From assembly GCA_002408465.1 (NCBI GenBank), contig DHSM01000006.1:62001-126000 (forward strand): DNA of 64,000 bases. Direction: 5' to 3'. Origin of the DNA: Firmicutes bacterium UBA5286. GTDB taxonomy: Bacteria > Bacillota > Proteinivoracia > UBA4975. Of this stretch, positions 41,924 to 50,195 are shown piece by piece. The notes under the pieces were generated by a model. It was not told the origin of the DNA and ran no database searches. It saw only the letters and a list, made by a program, of their open reading frames with translations. Made by a program: the position numbers and the translations under genes. Every line of letters starts with the position of its first letter. Positions within the stretch are counted from its first letter, which is position 1.

Positions 41924-42205
41924 ATGAAAACAAGCCCAGAAATTAGCTGGACAGCAAGCAACATATTGGAAGAGGCAATATCCTGCCAAAAGCATCTGAC
42001 CAGTCTGTACAACTCCGCTGCCACCGAGGCCAGCTCGACAGCAATCAGAGATGATTTCCGCAACATTCTCATGGACACACATCAGCTGCACCAAGATCTG
42101 TTCACCGTCATGCAGCGCAGGGGTCTGTACATGCCCCAGACCGCTCCCACTCAGGAAATAGATCAGGCCTGGCAGAAATACAGTTCTCAGCAACAAACAT
42201 ATTAA
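41924..42205 (+). CDS. CotF family spore coat protein
   Basis: A 93-residue helical protein of the CotF family, with ILEEAISCQKHLTSLYN, RNILMDTHQLHQDLFTVMQRRGLY and a C-terminal AWQKY. It is likely part of the spore coat or a related late sporulation structure. It is co-transcribed with the preceding small gene and ends at a bidirectional terminator. Confidence 0.8.
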   Translation: MKTSPEISWTASNILEEAISCQKHLTSLYNSAATEASSTAIRDDFRNILMDTHQLHQDLFTVMQRRGLYMPQTAPTQEIDQAWQKYSSQQQTY

Positions 42206-42235
42206 AAAAAGGGGGTGCCAAGGGGCACCCCCTTT
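42204..42235. terminator. Bidirectional terminator between coat genes and rubredoxin
   Basis: Perfect 9-bp stem GGGGGTGCC / GGCACCCCC with a four-base loop, seven A on the left and three T on the right. It can end both convergent transcripts. Confidence 0.85.
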
Positions 42236-42243
42236 ACATTTAG

Positions 42244-42381
42244 CTAGATTTCCTCAAAAAAGTCCTTGCTCACGCCGCATTCAGGGCACACCCAGTCCTC
42301 TGGTAGATCTTCAAAGGCGATTCCATCCTCAAGGTCTGGATCATATACATACTCACATACTGTACAGCGCCATTTGCTCAT
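42244..42381 (-). CDS. Rubredoxin (45 residues)
   Basis: Small electron carrier with one iron bound by four cysteines: C6 and C9 in WRCTVCEY, C32 and C35 in DWVCPECG. The YVYDP, LPEDW and K/DFF-like landmarks are those of the family. At 45 residues it is shorter than the usual 52-54, lacking part of the central loop. The ATG at 42381 has GGAGGGGG seven bases upstream. Likely roles are peroxide or superoxide detoxification or NADH-linked electron transfer; no rubredoxin partner is adjacent. Confidence 0.93.
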   Translation of the reverse strand: MSKWRCTVCEYVYDPDLEDGIAFEDLPEDWVCPECGVSKDFFEEI

Positions 42382-42474
42382 TTACACACCCCCTCCCCAA
42401 TAATTTTCGCTTCCAAGTTAATGAAGATTATACCAATCTTTTTTCGTTTTTACAATCAGCAGTCAGGAAAAAAA

Positions 42475-43647
42475 TCAATGCCCTTTAAATATCCTCGACT
42501 CTATTCCTTCCAAGGCTTGGGCCACTAATTGATTAATATCCAGGTGCTCTTCCGCGGCAGCGGCCTGGGCCAAGGTCGGGCGTGTCTTGGGATGAGAGGA
42601 GACGAAGAGAGTGCAGCAGTCCTGGAAAGGCTCAATTGAAGTATTATAAGTGCCAATCCTTCTGGAGATGTCCATGATTTCCACCTTATCCAGAGCCACC
42701 ACCGGACGCAGCACCGGCAAAGAGACTACCGAGTTGATGGTCAGCATGCTTTCCAAGGTCTGGCTGGCGACCTGTCCAACATTCTCACCAGTGATCAGGG
42801 CCAGGGCTCCCCGGCGGCGGGCAAGTTCTTCCGCCACCCGGAACATGAACCGGCGCATAATGGTAATGGTCAAATCTTCAGGCACGTTTTCCATCAGACT
42901 GCGCTGTACCGATGTAAAGTTGACCACATGCAGATTGACCGGCGCCCATTGGGCTAGGATATTGGCCAGTTTCTCCACCTTGGCCAGGGCCCGGGGAGAG
43001 GTAAAGGGCGGAGTATCAAAGTACACCGCCTCCAAGGATATTCCCCGCTTCATTGCCATCCAGCCGGCCACGGGACTGTCAATGCCTCCTGACAGCAGAA
43101 GCACGCCCCTGCCCGTCACCCCCACCGGCAGGCCGCCGGAGCCGGGAAACACCCGGGAAAAGACATAGGCGCCGTCCTGCCTGACCTCCACATTGACAAC
43201 CCGCTGGGGCTGGTGAAGATCGACCTTGAGGCCGGGACAGCTGTCCAGCAAAAAGCCGCCTAATTCCCGGTTGATTTCCATGGAGTTCAGCTCAAAGCTC
43301 TTGAGAGAGCGGCGGGCAGCCACCTTAAAGGTTTCCGGCTGCCCATCGGCCAGCAGCTCATTGAGGGCGGCGGCGCCAATGGCCTCCATATTCAATTCTG
43401 TCTGCACCACCGGACTAAAAGACACCAAACCAAAGACCTTTTCCAGGGCAGGGACAATCTGAACCAGATTGAAGTCAGAAGGCAGATCCACAAAGATCCG
43501 GCCGTAGGGAGTGCTGACCCGGTAGCCCGGACCAAGAGGACTTAAGGCTCGCCGCACATTGGCGGCCAGGCCTCTGATAAAAAACGCACGGTTCTTGCCT
43601 TTCAGTCCTACTTCGCCAAAGCGCAACAACATCTTATTGTATGTCAT
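42475..43647 (-). CDS. thiI: tRNA 4-thiouridine synthetase ThiI
   Basis: Sulfurtransferase that makes 4-thiouridine in tRNA and supplies sulfur for thiamine. It has an N-terminal ferredoxin-like and THUMP region (to about 165) and a PP-loop ATPase domain with LLLSGGIDSPVAGWMAMKRG near residue 185. It lacks the C-terminal rhodanese domain found in enteric ThiI, as usual in Firmicutes. It overlaps the cysteine desulfurase stop by ATGA, so its sulfur donor is encoded next to it. Confidence 0.95.
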   Translation of the reverse strand: MTYNKMLLRFGEVGLKGKNRAFFIRGLAANVRRALSPLGPGYRVSTPYGRIFVDLPSDFNLVQIVPALEKVFGLVSFSPVVQTELNMEAIGAAALNELLADGQPETFKVAARRSLKSFELNSMEINRELGGFLLDSCPGLKVDLHQPQRVVNVEVRQDGAYVFSRVFPGSGGLPVGVTGRGVLLLSGGIDSPVAGWMAMKRGISLEAVYFDTPPFTSPRALAKVEKLANILAQWAPVNLHVVNFTSVQRSLMENVPEDLTITIMRRFMFRVAEELARRRGALALITGENVGQVASQTLESMLTINSVVSLPVLRPVVALDKVEIMDISRRIGTYNTSIEPFQDCCTLFVSSHPKTRPTLAQAAAAEEHLDINQLVAQALEGIESRIFKGH

Positions 43648-44795
43648 CGGGTACTCCTCCCCTGCACGAAGGCCAGCTCCTGCAAAACCTGCCTGATCTT
43701 GTGCAAAGCATATTCTATTTCAGCTTCAGTATTGAGAGCGGAAAAACTAAAGCGCAGCAAGCCCCCAGCAGTCTCCCTGTCCAAACCCATGGCCTCTGCC
43801 ACGTGGCTGAGCTGCCCCTTCTTGCCGGAACAGGCGGCGCCTGTAGAAACATACACCCCATGGGCCGACAGGGCTTGAAGCAGCACCTCTCCCCGGAAGC
43901 CGGGGAAAGAAACAGCCAGAATATGGGGTGCTCCGTCGGCAGGGGAAATTACCTTGCAGGACAAGCCTTGGAGGCCATTGAGAAACCGGCTCCGCAGCTT
44001 GCCCACATGGGTCAAGTTTGCATCCAGATTCTTAGCCAGTTCAAGGGCGGCCCGGCCAAAGCCTATAATCCCCAAGACATTTTCTGTGCCCGAGCGCAAG
44101 CCCCCTTCCTGGCCGCCTCCCCAGAGGAGGGGAAGCAACAAGTCCCGCCTGTCAGCATACAGCGCCCCTGCTCCCTTAGGGCCGTGGATCTTGTGGGCGC
44201 TGACTGAAGCCAGGTTAACCCCCAGCTCTGCCGGGTGAAAGGGGATTTTTCCCAGAGCCTGAACTGCATCTACGTGGATACAAACCTGAGGCTGCCTGGC
44301 TCTGATAGAGCTAACTATTTCCCTGAGGGGCTGGACGGTGCCGGTTTCATTGTTGACGGCCATTATGCTCACCAACTGCACCGGCTGGGCCAGGGCTTCT
44401 TCTAGGGCGGGCAAGAGAACTTTGCCCTGGGCATCCACCGGCAGGCGCAGCACCTCCCAACCCTGCTGCTCCAAATCCTTAAACACTTCCAACACTGACG
44501 GGTGTTCAATGGCGGAAGTAACCAGCCGGCCCCGCTGCCGGGACCGGGCCAGGAAACCCTTTATGGCCAGATTATTGGCCTCTGTTCCTCCGGAAGTAAA
44601 GATCAGGCTTGCCGGGGACACCCCCAGCAGCCGGGCCACATTTGCCCGGGCTGCATCCACTATTTTTTCCGCTTCCAAACCCAGTCCATGGAGGGAAGAG
44701 GGATTGGCATATAGGGTCATAGCGGCGGTAATGGCTGCAATTACTTGCGGACTTAGCGGCGTAGTTGCTGCATTGTCTAGGTATATCGGTTCCAT
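43644..44795 (-). CDS. Cysteine desulfurase (NifS/IscS family) paired with ThiI
   Basis: PLP enzyme of 383 residues that takes sulfur from cysteine. The PLP lysine is in SAHKIHGPKG, and the active cysteine is in STGAACSGKKGQ. GTEANNLAIKG and the IDAVQ-like region VDAVQALGKIPF are conserved. Translational coupling to thiI suggests dedicated sulfur supply for tRNA thiolation, as with NifZ-ThiI in Bacillus. Confidence 0.93.
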   Translation of the reverse strand: MEPIYLDNAATTPLSPQVIAAITAAMTLYANPSSLHGLGLEAEKIVDAARANVARLLGVSPASLIFTSGGTEANNLAIKGFLARSRQRGRLVTSAIEHPSVLEVFKDLEQQGWEVLRLPVDAQGKVLLPALEEALAQPVQLVSIMAVNNETGTVQPLREIVSSIRARQPQVCIHVDAVQALGKIPFHPAELGVNLASVSAHKIHGPKGAGALYADRRDLLLPLLWGGGQEGGLRSGTENVLGIIGFGRAALELAKNLDANLTHVGKLRSRFLNGLQGLSCKVISPADGAPHILAVSFPGFRGEVLLQALSAHGVYVSTGAACSGKKGQLSHVAEAMGLDRETAGGLLRFSFSALNTEAEIEYALHKIRQVLQELAFVQGRSTR

Positions 44796-44845
44796 GAGAT
44801 TCGCTCCATCTTTTTTTTCATACTACCATATATTGCCCTTATTCT

Positions 44846-46078
44846 CTACTGCAAATCCTCAATTCCCCGGGCCAGTTCCTGGGCGGTAATCCTGCCGGCC
44901 CAAAAATCTGCCAGCAAGAGAGCGGCCTGGCCTCTTAACTCCTGCTCCCGCCTGCGCCCCGCCATATCCACCGCCCGGCATGGAACGCCCTGTTCTGTAG
45001 CCTCCCTTAGCAGCAAGCCATGCCAAGGGGGAAGGGCGGCCCACTCCTGCTGGGGTTCATTCCAGGCTGAAGCTGCCCGCAGCTGCTGGGCCAGCTGGGC
45101 CCCCTGCTCTCTGGCCAGAAATTCCGCCGCCAATGCTGCCGCCCGTGCATGCTCATCACCCTTGTAGCGCAGCTGGCGAAACTGGACCAGGCTGACACCT
45201 GTTATTGGCAAGTAGCGGGAGGGGCCAACGCTGGGCAACGGCAGCAGCACCACTTCATCATCGGGTATTTCCTCCGCCAGCCAGGTCATAAAAGCCGACG
45301 CCGCCCCGCCGATAACCACGGCGCCCTCGGTTATCTTCAGATACTCACCCCCGCCAGAGGCCAAACCCTCCTGAGCCAGGATTTCAAGGCCGGCAAGAAC
45401 CTGGTGCAGCTCCTGCCCCCCCCACCGGCCCCAGCCGCAGCCTGTAGAAGCAAGCATAGCTTGGGACGTAAACTCTCCCTCCCAGTCGTTGGCCTCCAGG
45501 TGCAGACCCTGGCTTTGCAGCCGCTGTCCCAACTGCTGCCAATCCCAGGAGGAGCTGACCAGCTGCGCCAGCTCTTCAGCACTTAAGTCTAAGCCGCTGC
45601 CCAAAGTCAATAGGCCCGTGGGCCAAAGCCAGCGAGGCCAGGCCCAGATCCTGCCCTCATGGGCTGCCAGCCGTTTTCCCGCCTCAGTTAACAGTTCTGC
45701 CTTTAACCAAGTATCCGCAGGAATCTGAAGCACATGGTCCCTGCGGGCAATTCCCTGCCAGTCGGCAAAAATATCCGGGGGGTTGCCGTCCCGCAAAGCC
45801 CGAGTCAGTTCATCCTCGGCCTCGGCCCACTTGAGCCACCTGATCCGCACATCGATGCCAGGATTAGCACCGCAGAATTCCTTGGCCAGCCTTTCCACTC
45901 CAGGCCGGTACAGCCCCTGAGGATCCATGGCCGAAGGCGGTTCCACATCCCAGTACTCCACGATGTATATTAGCTCAGGGTCTAATGGAGCCACAGGATT
46001 TATGGGCTCAGGCTGAGAACCGGAACAATTGACAAAAAGAAAAACGCACAGCAGCAAAGTCATTATTTTGGCGGCCAT
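44846..46078 (-). CDS. Solute-binding-like lipoprotein
   Basis: A 410-residue exported protein resembling extracellular solute-binding proteins of family 1, with a hydrophobic N-terminus ending in a possible lipobox (F-V-N-C), a GVERLAKEFCGANPGIDVRIRWLKW segment typical of these folds, and PPDIFADW. No ABC transporter permease or ATPase is nearby. It starts inside the last 16 bases of the L,D-transpeptidase gene, so a cell-envelope role is possible. Confidence 0.68.
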   Translation of the reverse strand: MAAKIMTLLLCVFLFVNCSGSQPEPINPVAPLDPELIYIVEYWDVEPPSAMDPQGLYRPGVERLAKEFCGANPGIDVRIRWLKWAEAEDELTRALRDGNPPDIFADWQGIARRDHVLQIPADTWLKAELLTEAGKRLAAHEGRIWAWPRWLWPTGLLTLGSGLDLSAEELAQLVSSSWDWQQLGQRLQSQGLHLEANDWEGEFTSQAMLASTGCGWGRWGGQELHQVLAGLEILAQEGLASGGGEYLKITEGAVVIGGAASAFMTWLAEEIPDDEVVLLPLPSVGPSRYLPITGVSLVQFRQLRYKGDEHARAAALAAEFLAREQGAQLAQQLRAASAWNEPQQEWAALPPWHGLLLREATEQGVPCRAVDMAGRRREQELRGQAALLLADFWAGRITAQELARGIEDLQ

Positions 46079-47004
46079 TCTTTACCCTCCCCGCGCTTGA
46101 TCAACCAGAATACCGTCTCATCTACAATGCCCGTGGGTTCCAGGCCAAAGGCCCGCTGCAGGGCCTGGACAGCCGCCTCGGTATCCTTATCAAATACGCC
46201 GCCGGCCTCGCCGGGACAAAAACCTGCAGCCCGCAGGGCCCATTGAATGAGGACTACATCCTGGCCGACCTGGCCTTTGCCCATAGGCAGCCTGAATTTC
46301 ACCTGGTAATCCCCGGTGATAATAATCCTGGCGCCTACCGGAATCCAAGGATATATGAGCTCTACATCTTTGTTGTACATGCGGATGCAGCCCAGACTAG
46401 CCACCCTGCCAACGGACCAGGGAGCATTGGTGCCATGGACCCCATACCCGCCCCAGGGAACGCTCAGCCGCATCCAGCGGGTGCCGAAGGCATCATTGGG
46501 CCGGTAGTTTTTTTCTGTTACCCGCCATTCACCCATGGGCGAAGGAGTGGCAGGCCGCCCGGAAGCAATTGGAAAGGATGCATACTCCTCTCCGTCCGAA
46601 AAGACCGCCAGCTTTAACTTATGCAGGTAAATCTCTATATGAGCTTCTCCGGGAGGCGGTTCGGTATTCACCCCCTGGGTCTGTTCTTCGGCATGGTACA
46701 GCAGCGGCCAGAAGGATATCTCGGCTACGCCGGTAGGCTCCAGTTCCAGGGCCAACTGGACTTCTCTGACCCCTTGGGCGGTCAGCTCATCATAAATGCC
46801 ATTTTCCTCGCCGGCATAAAAGCCCAGTTCCCGCAGCCGCAGCTGCAGTTCCCTGACATCGGCCCCTGCCAGCGGGGGATCACACAAGTACAGCTTGCGA
46901 TTATACTGGCAGACATGGCTTTCAGGCAAAAAATGGTCCCGTAGCAGCGCTAAGGTTATAACCAGCAACACTAACAGCAAAATAAAGTTCAACCACCGCT
47001 TCAC
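46063..47004 (-). CDS. L,D-transpeptidase with two peptidoglycan-binding domains
   Basis: A 313-residue secreted or membrane-anchored cell-wall enzyme with one N-terminal hydrophobic helix. It contains a peptidoglycan-binding domain (residues about 48-100), a YkuD catalytic domain with HGTNAPWSVGRVASLGCIRM (Ser-x-Gly-Cys active site), and a second peptidoglycan-binding domain (about 255-305). It could crosslink peptidoglycan by 3-3 links, perhaps in the spore cortex or coat. It overlaps the binding-protein-like gene. Confidence 0.9.
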   Translation of the reverse strand: MKRWLNFILLLVLLVITLALLRDHFLPESHVCQYNRKLYLCDPPLAGADVRELQLRLRELGFYAGEENGIYDELTAQGVREVQLALELEPTGVAEISFWPLLYHAEEQTQGVNTEPPPGEAHIEIYLHKLKLAVFSDGEEYASFPIASGRPATPSPMGEWRVTEKNYRPNDAFGTRWMRLSVPWGGYGVHGTNAPWSVGRVASLGCIRMYNKDVELIYPWIPVGARIIITGDYQVKFRLPMGKGQVGQDVVLIQWALRAAGFCPGEAGGVFDKDTEAAVQALQRAFGLEPTGIVDETVFWLIKRGEGKEWPPK

Positions 47005-47065
47005 TTATCTCCCCCCAATCTGTACAAAACTTATTCCGCCGCCAAATAAAAAATGCCAGCGGCGG

Positions 47066-47094
47066 TTGACCCCAACCGGATACTGGCATATTAT
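47066..47094 (+). promoter_or_regulatory. Promoter of the NUDIX-like gene
   Basis: TTGACC, exactly 17 bases, TATTAT, 22 bases upstream of the start codon; divergent from the L,D-transpeptidase gene. Confidence 0.65.
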
Positions 47095-47115
47095 CTTGAC
47101 AAAGGGGGAAAATTC

Positions 47116-47712
47116 ATGACTAACGAAGAAGTCTTGGCAGTAAAAACGGAATTGCTCAACCTTTCAACAAAGGAGTACATAAGTGACAAAGGGGAAATCA
47201 CCGCATTTATGGCGACTTCAGCAGATTATAGTTTCATAGGAAGGCCTCTGGCTGAAAAAGATGCCTCATATAAACAACTCATACCCTATGTGACGGTAAT
47301 CTGCCAGGGTCATATCCTCGCTCTGGAGCGCACAACGGCCCAAAGCGAAGCCAGGCTCCATGGCAAACTTTCCCTGGGCGTCGGGGGGCATATCAACCCG
47401 GTGGATAGGGGCCGGGACCTGGCCCAGACAATTTCCCAGGCAATGGCAAGAGAGCTGGGAGAAGAATTGTGGCTGCAGCCAGAAAACCAACCGCTGCTGG
47501 CTGGGCTCATCAACGATGATACAAATTCTGTTGGTTCCGTTCACCTGGGCATCCACTACATCCTCCAAGTCCAGTCCCGGCCTCGAGTCAGAGAAACTGA
47601 CAAGATGAAGGCCTTGTGGGTCCAGCCTGCTCAGTTAGTGGCCTTGCGCCCCCGCCTGGAGACCTGGTCCCAAATCCTCCTACCGGCCCTGGCCAAGGCA
47701 GTCCATTTATAA
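47116..47712 (+). CDS. NUDIX-like hydrolase with partly degenerate box
   Basis: A 198-residue protein with the NUDIX fold. The box region reads GHINPVDRGRDL..ARELGEEL, keeping RELGEEL but lacking the canonical first glutamate. This resembles a family of conserved Firmicute phosphoesterase-like NUDIX proteins. The ATG at 47116 follows AAAGGGGG. Its last 82 bases overlap the convergent gene on the other strand. Confidence 0.8.
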   Translation: MTNEEVLAVKTELLNLSTKEYISDKGEITAFMATSADYSFIGRPLAEKDASYKQLIPYVTVICQGHILALERTTAQSEARLHGKLSLGVGGHINPVDRGRDLAQTISQAMARELGEELWLQPENQPLLAGLINDDTNSVGSVHLGIHYILQVQSRPRVRETDKMKALWVQPAQLVALRPRLETWSQILLPALAKAVHL

Positions 47713-48425
47713 GAGAGGAAAGCGCCAACCGCGGACACTAGGGCAAGGCCGTAGAAAACCCATGCCGCCCAACGCAGAAATTCCGGAAATGTAAGGAGGC
47801 GGCCGCCAGTCTTCCTTATCCCGACAATCCGGGAATTGGCATCCAAAATATAGAGATCGGGACTGTAGTCCCCGCCGTCAGCTAAAATCTCTTTAACTGC
47901 ATCAAAAGTGCCCGCCTGGTAATAGACCATGTTTGCCTCGGGCATTTTTTGTTTGGCCCACACCGGCTGGGCCAGCTTGTAGCCAAACCTGTCCAGGCCT
48001 ACCATCTCAACCAGCTCGGGCTTAGTCCCCACCGCTAAAGTCGGAGATTTCGCAGAAGTGGCCCCTTGAAGAGCCTGATCCTCTGGACCTGTCAGCAAGA
48101 CTATGCGCTCAAAGACCAATTTTTCTCCCCGCCTGTTGATGACAGCCAAAAATTCAGCGTCTTCGCCCCGTTTAAGTATGCTTTTCCTTAGCAGCCGGGA
48201 GAGATTAACAGTGACAGTGCTGGGCCCATTGCCGGGAATAGATGCGGATATTTCCAGCTGGACTGTTTTCTCCTCTGCGGCGCGGATTCTCCCCACCGCC
48301 ACTAATTCAGTATTGCCATAGTAGTTCTGAAGCAAAAGCAGGAGGCTGGCCAGCAAGATTAGCCCCAGGGCCAGCATGCGCAGGAATTTTGTATGAATAG
48401 CTTTTGTTTGGTGCAAGAATTTCAC
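47631..48425 (-). CDS. Hypothetical membrane protein
   Basis: A 264-residue protein with one N-terminal and one C-terminal transmembrane segment and an extracytoplasmic domain between (a strand-rich VNLSRLLRK and VYYQAGTFDAVKEIL). Its function is not recognised. Its 3' end overlaps the NUDIX gene, convergently, by 82 bases; both readings are open and the NUDIX gene is the better supported one, so this gene's last part deserves checking. Confidence 0.6.
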   Translation of the reverse strand: MKFLHQTKAIHTKFLRMLALGLILLASLLLLLQNYYGNTELVAVGRIRAAEEKTVQLEISASIPGNGPSTVTVNLSRLLRKSILKRGEDAEFLAVINRRGEKLVFERIVLLTGPEDQALQGATSAKSPTLAVGTKPELVEMVGLDRFGYKLAQPVWAKQKMPEANMVYYQAGTFDAVKEILADGGDYSPDLYILDANSRIVGIRKTGGRLLTFPEFLRWAAWVFYGLALVSAVGAFLSYKWTALARAGRRIWDQVSRRGRKATN

Positions 48426-48512
48426 TCCCCTGGCTTAGACTATATTTCATTCATTCGCTCTGACCAGCCTGTTTCCCTGCCATAAACCTTAGGGAAAAAT
48501 TACAAGAAAGTC

Positions 48513-48919
48513 TTAAACCAAATCCACATCTTCTTCCAAGACAATCTCCACGGGCTCAACCGCATTCAGCTCCGACTTAGTAACGGTACAATCCACTGCC
48601 AGCAAGCTAACCCCCTGCTCCCTGGCCCGTTTTAACGCTTGGCCAAAGGCCCTGTGGGTCCGGTAATTAGGGGTGAAATATTTGACGCCCTTCATCTGAA
48701 TGACAAAGAGCAAAATGGCCTTATAACCTTCTTCTATACCTGCGCGAAAACCGCAGCCCCAGGCACCAGGAGTTCTTTGCACCGTCCGGTGTTCTTGACA
48801 TGACAGAGCTGTTCTCTGCCGTCGATCTCCACTGCAGCCTCAAAGCGGTTTAAGCGGGTAATGAACCTGCCCCCCCTGATATTATCGTACCTCATGCCCG
48901 TCCCCCCAAGCTTGCCCAT
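48513..48919 (-). pseudogene. sfsA: Decayed sfsA (DNA/RNA nuclease SfsA) with internal deletion and frameshift
   Basis: Two overlapping fragments are in different frames. The N-terminal piece (48734-48919) has RFEAAVEIDG..CHVKNTGRCKELLVPGA, the start of SfsA. The C-terminal piece (48513-48782) has AILLFVIQMKGVKYFTPNYRTHRAFGQALKRA, its end. The central 100 or so residues of the family, including the catalytic-like region, are missing. The join lies around 48750-48770, where the reading frame also shifts. An active enzyme is very unlikely. It is adjacent to an intact phosphoesterase gene. Confidence 0.85.
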
Positions 48920-48922
48920 TTT

Positions 48923-49762
48923 TCAGTCAGTTACTTGGCCCCTCAAGGTAACCACTACGATTTCGGGCCTGTTGAATATGCGCAAAGGCAGAATGCTGTT
49001 GCCCAATCCCCTGCTGATTACCATGGAAGTATCATTCTTTTTGTGGATACCGCTGGTGTATTCAGGAAACAATCCCTGTCCCGGCGCCACCAAACCGCCG
49101 ACAAAGGGAATCCGCACCTGTCCCCCATGGGCATGGCCGCAGAAAACCAAATCCACATTGCTTTGAAAATACAGGTCAAAATACTCCGGCCGATGGGCTA
49201 ATAACAGGTTGAACATATGTGCTTCCACATTAGTCTCAGCTGCCTGCTGCATTGCCACCATCGCCGCCCCATCGTCATATAAAGCGGCATCCCTGAAGGC
49301 GAGATCTGCTATGCCGATAATGTTCAAGCCCTTCTCCCATATTTTGCTGCTTGAGTCTTCCAGGACCGTGACGCCAGACTCTGCAAGAAAAGCTGCCAAC
49401 TCGGCATACAGTCTGGAATTGTTGTACTCATGATTGCCCGGGACAAAATAAACAGGGGCTATGGGGAGAATAGCAGTAATCAGCTTGCTGGCGGAGTCAA
49501 TATCCCTGTCATAGCTGTCAATCAAATCCCCGGTGATTACGATAATATCAGGTTTCTGTTCCTCTATTTTTTCAATTAATCTGCCCCGGAAATTCTTGCT
49601 GTGCAGGTCAGAAATCTGGAGGATGCGTAAGCCTTCCAGTTCCGGGGTAATTTTTGCATCTGAGTATTCATACGCGCTTACAACTAACCCATTGTTTTGC
49701 CAGTAAAAAAACAAAAAGAGCAATAAACCTGCTACTATAAAGCACAAGAGTGTTTTTTTCAT
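48923..49762 (-). CDS. Membrane-anchored metallophosphoesterase (YkuE-like)
   Basis: A 279-residue calcineurin-like phosphoesterase with an N-terminal membrane anchor. Metal-binding motifs are ISDLHSKNF, VITGDLIDS, VPGNHEY, LLAHRPE and FCGHAHGGQV. Close relatives act on lipid or nucleotide phosphates at the membrane. The ATG at 49762 follows AGGGGG. It lies next to the sfsA remnant. Confidence 0.9.
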   Translation of the reverse strand: MKKTLLCFIVAGLLLFLFFYWQNNGLVVSAYEYSDAKITPELEGLRILQISDLHSKNFRGRLIEKIEEQKPDIIVITGDLIDSYDRDIDSASKLITAILPIAPVYFVPGNHEYNNSRLYAELAAFLAESGVTVLEDSSSKIWEKGLNIIGIADLAFRDAALYDDGAAMVAMQQAAETNVEAHMFNLLLAHRPEYFDLYFQSNVDLVFCGHAHGGQVRIPFVGGLVAPGQGLFPEYTSGIHKKNDTSMVISRGLGNSILPLRIFNRPEIVVVTLRGQVTD

Positions 49763-49889
49763 TACAATTCCCCCTATCTGCCCTATCACTCATTATAACG
49801 GAAAACCAAGGCCGTATATAACCTATCTTAATCATAAAGCCGGAACCCCCAGATGGGTATCCCTGCAGTTCTAATTCTGAAATGCAAAA

Positions 49890-50195
49890 TCACAGCAGCA
49901 GTTCGAAAACAATAACAATAAGACAGGCGCCTACCGACACCTTAAACAAACCGGCTCCATAATAAGCAAGGGCAATTGCAGCCACAAAGCCAGCAAGGGC
50001 TGACCAGACACTTGCAGTGGCAGACAGGATTGCGGGAAAGGTCATAACCGCCAGGGTTACATAGGGTACGTAATAAAGAAAAGAACGGAGAAATAGGCTT
50101 TTAATCGGCTTGCGTAGTAGAGTAAGAGGCACTACCCGGATCAGATAGGTTACTGCTGCCATCACGATTATATACAGGTAAACTTTGTGGTTCAT
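49890..50195 (-). CDS. azlD: AzlD-like branched-chain amino acid exporter subunit
   Basis: A 101-residue membrane protein with about four hydrophobic segments, of the AzlD family. With AzlC it exports branched-chain amino acids and analogues. The ATG at 50195 follows AGGAG. The start lies 95 bases inside the upstream azlC reading frame. Confidence 0.9.
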   Translation of the reverse strand: MNHKVYLYIIVMAAVTYLIRVVPLTLLRKPIKSLFLRSFLYYVPYVTLAVMTFPAILSATASVWSALAGFVAAIALAYYGAGLFKVSVGACLIVIVFELLL

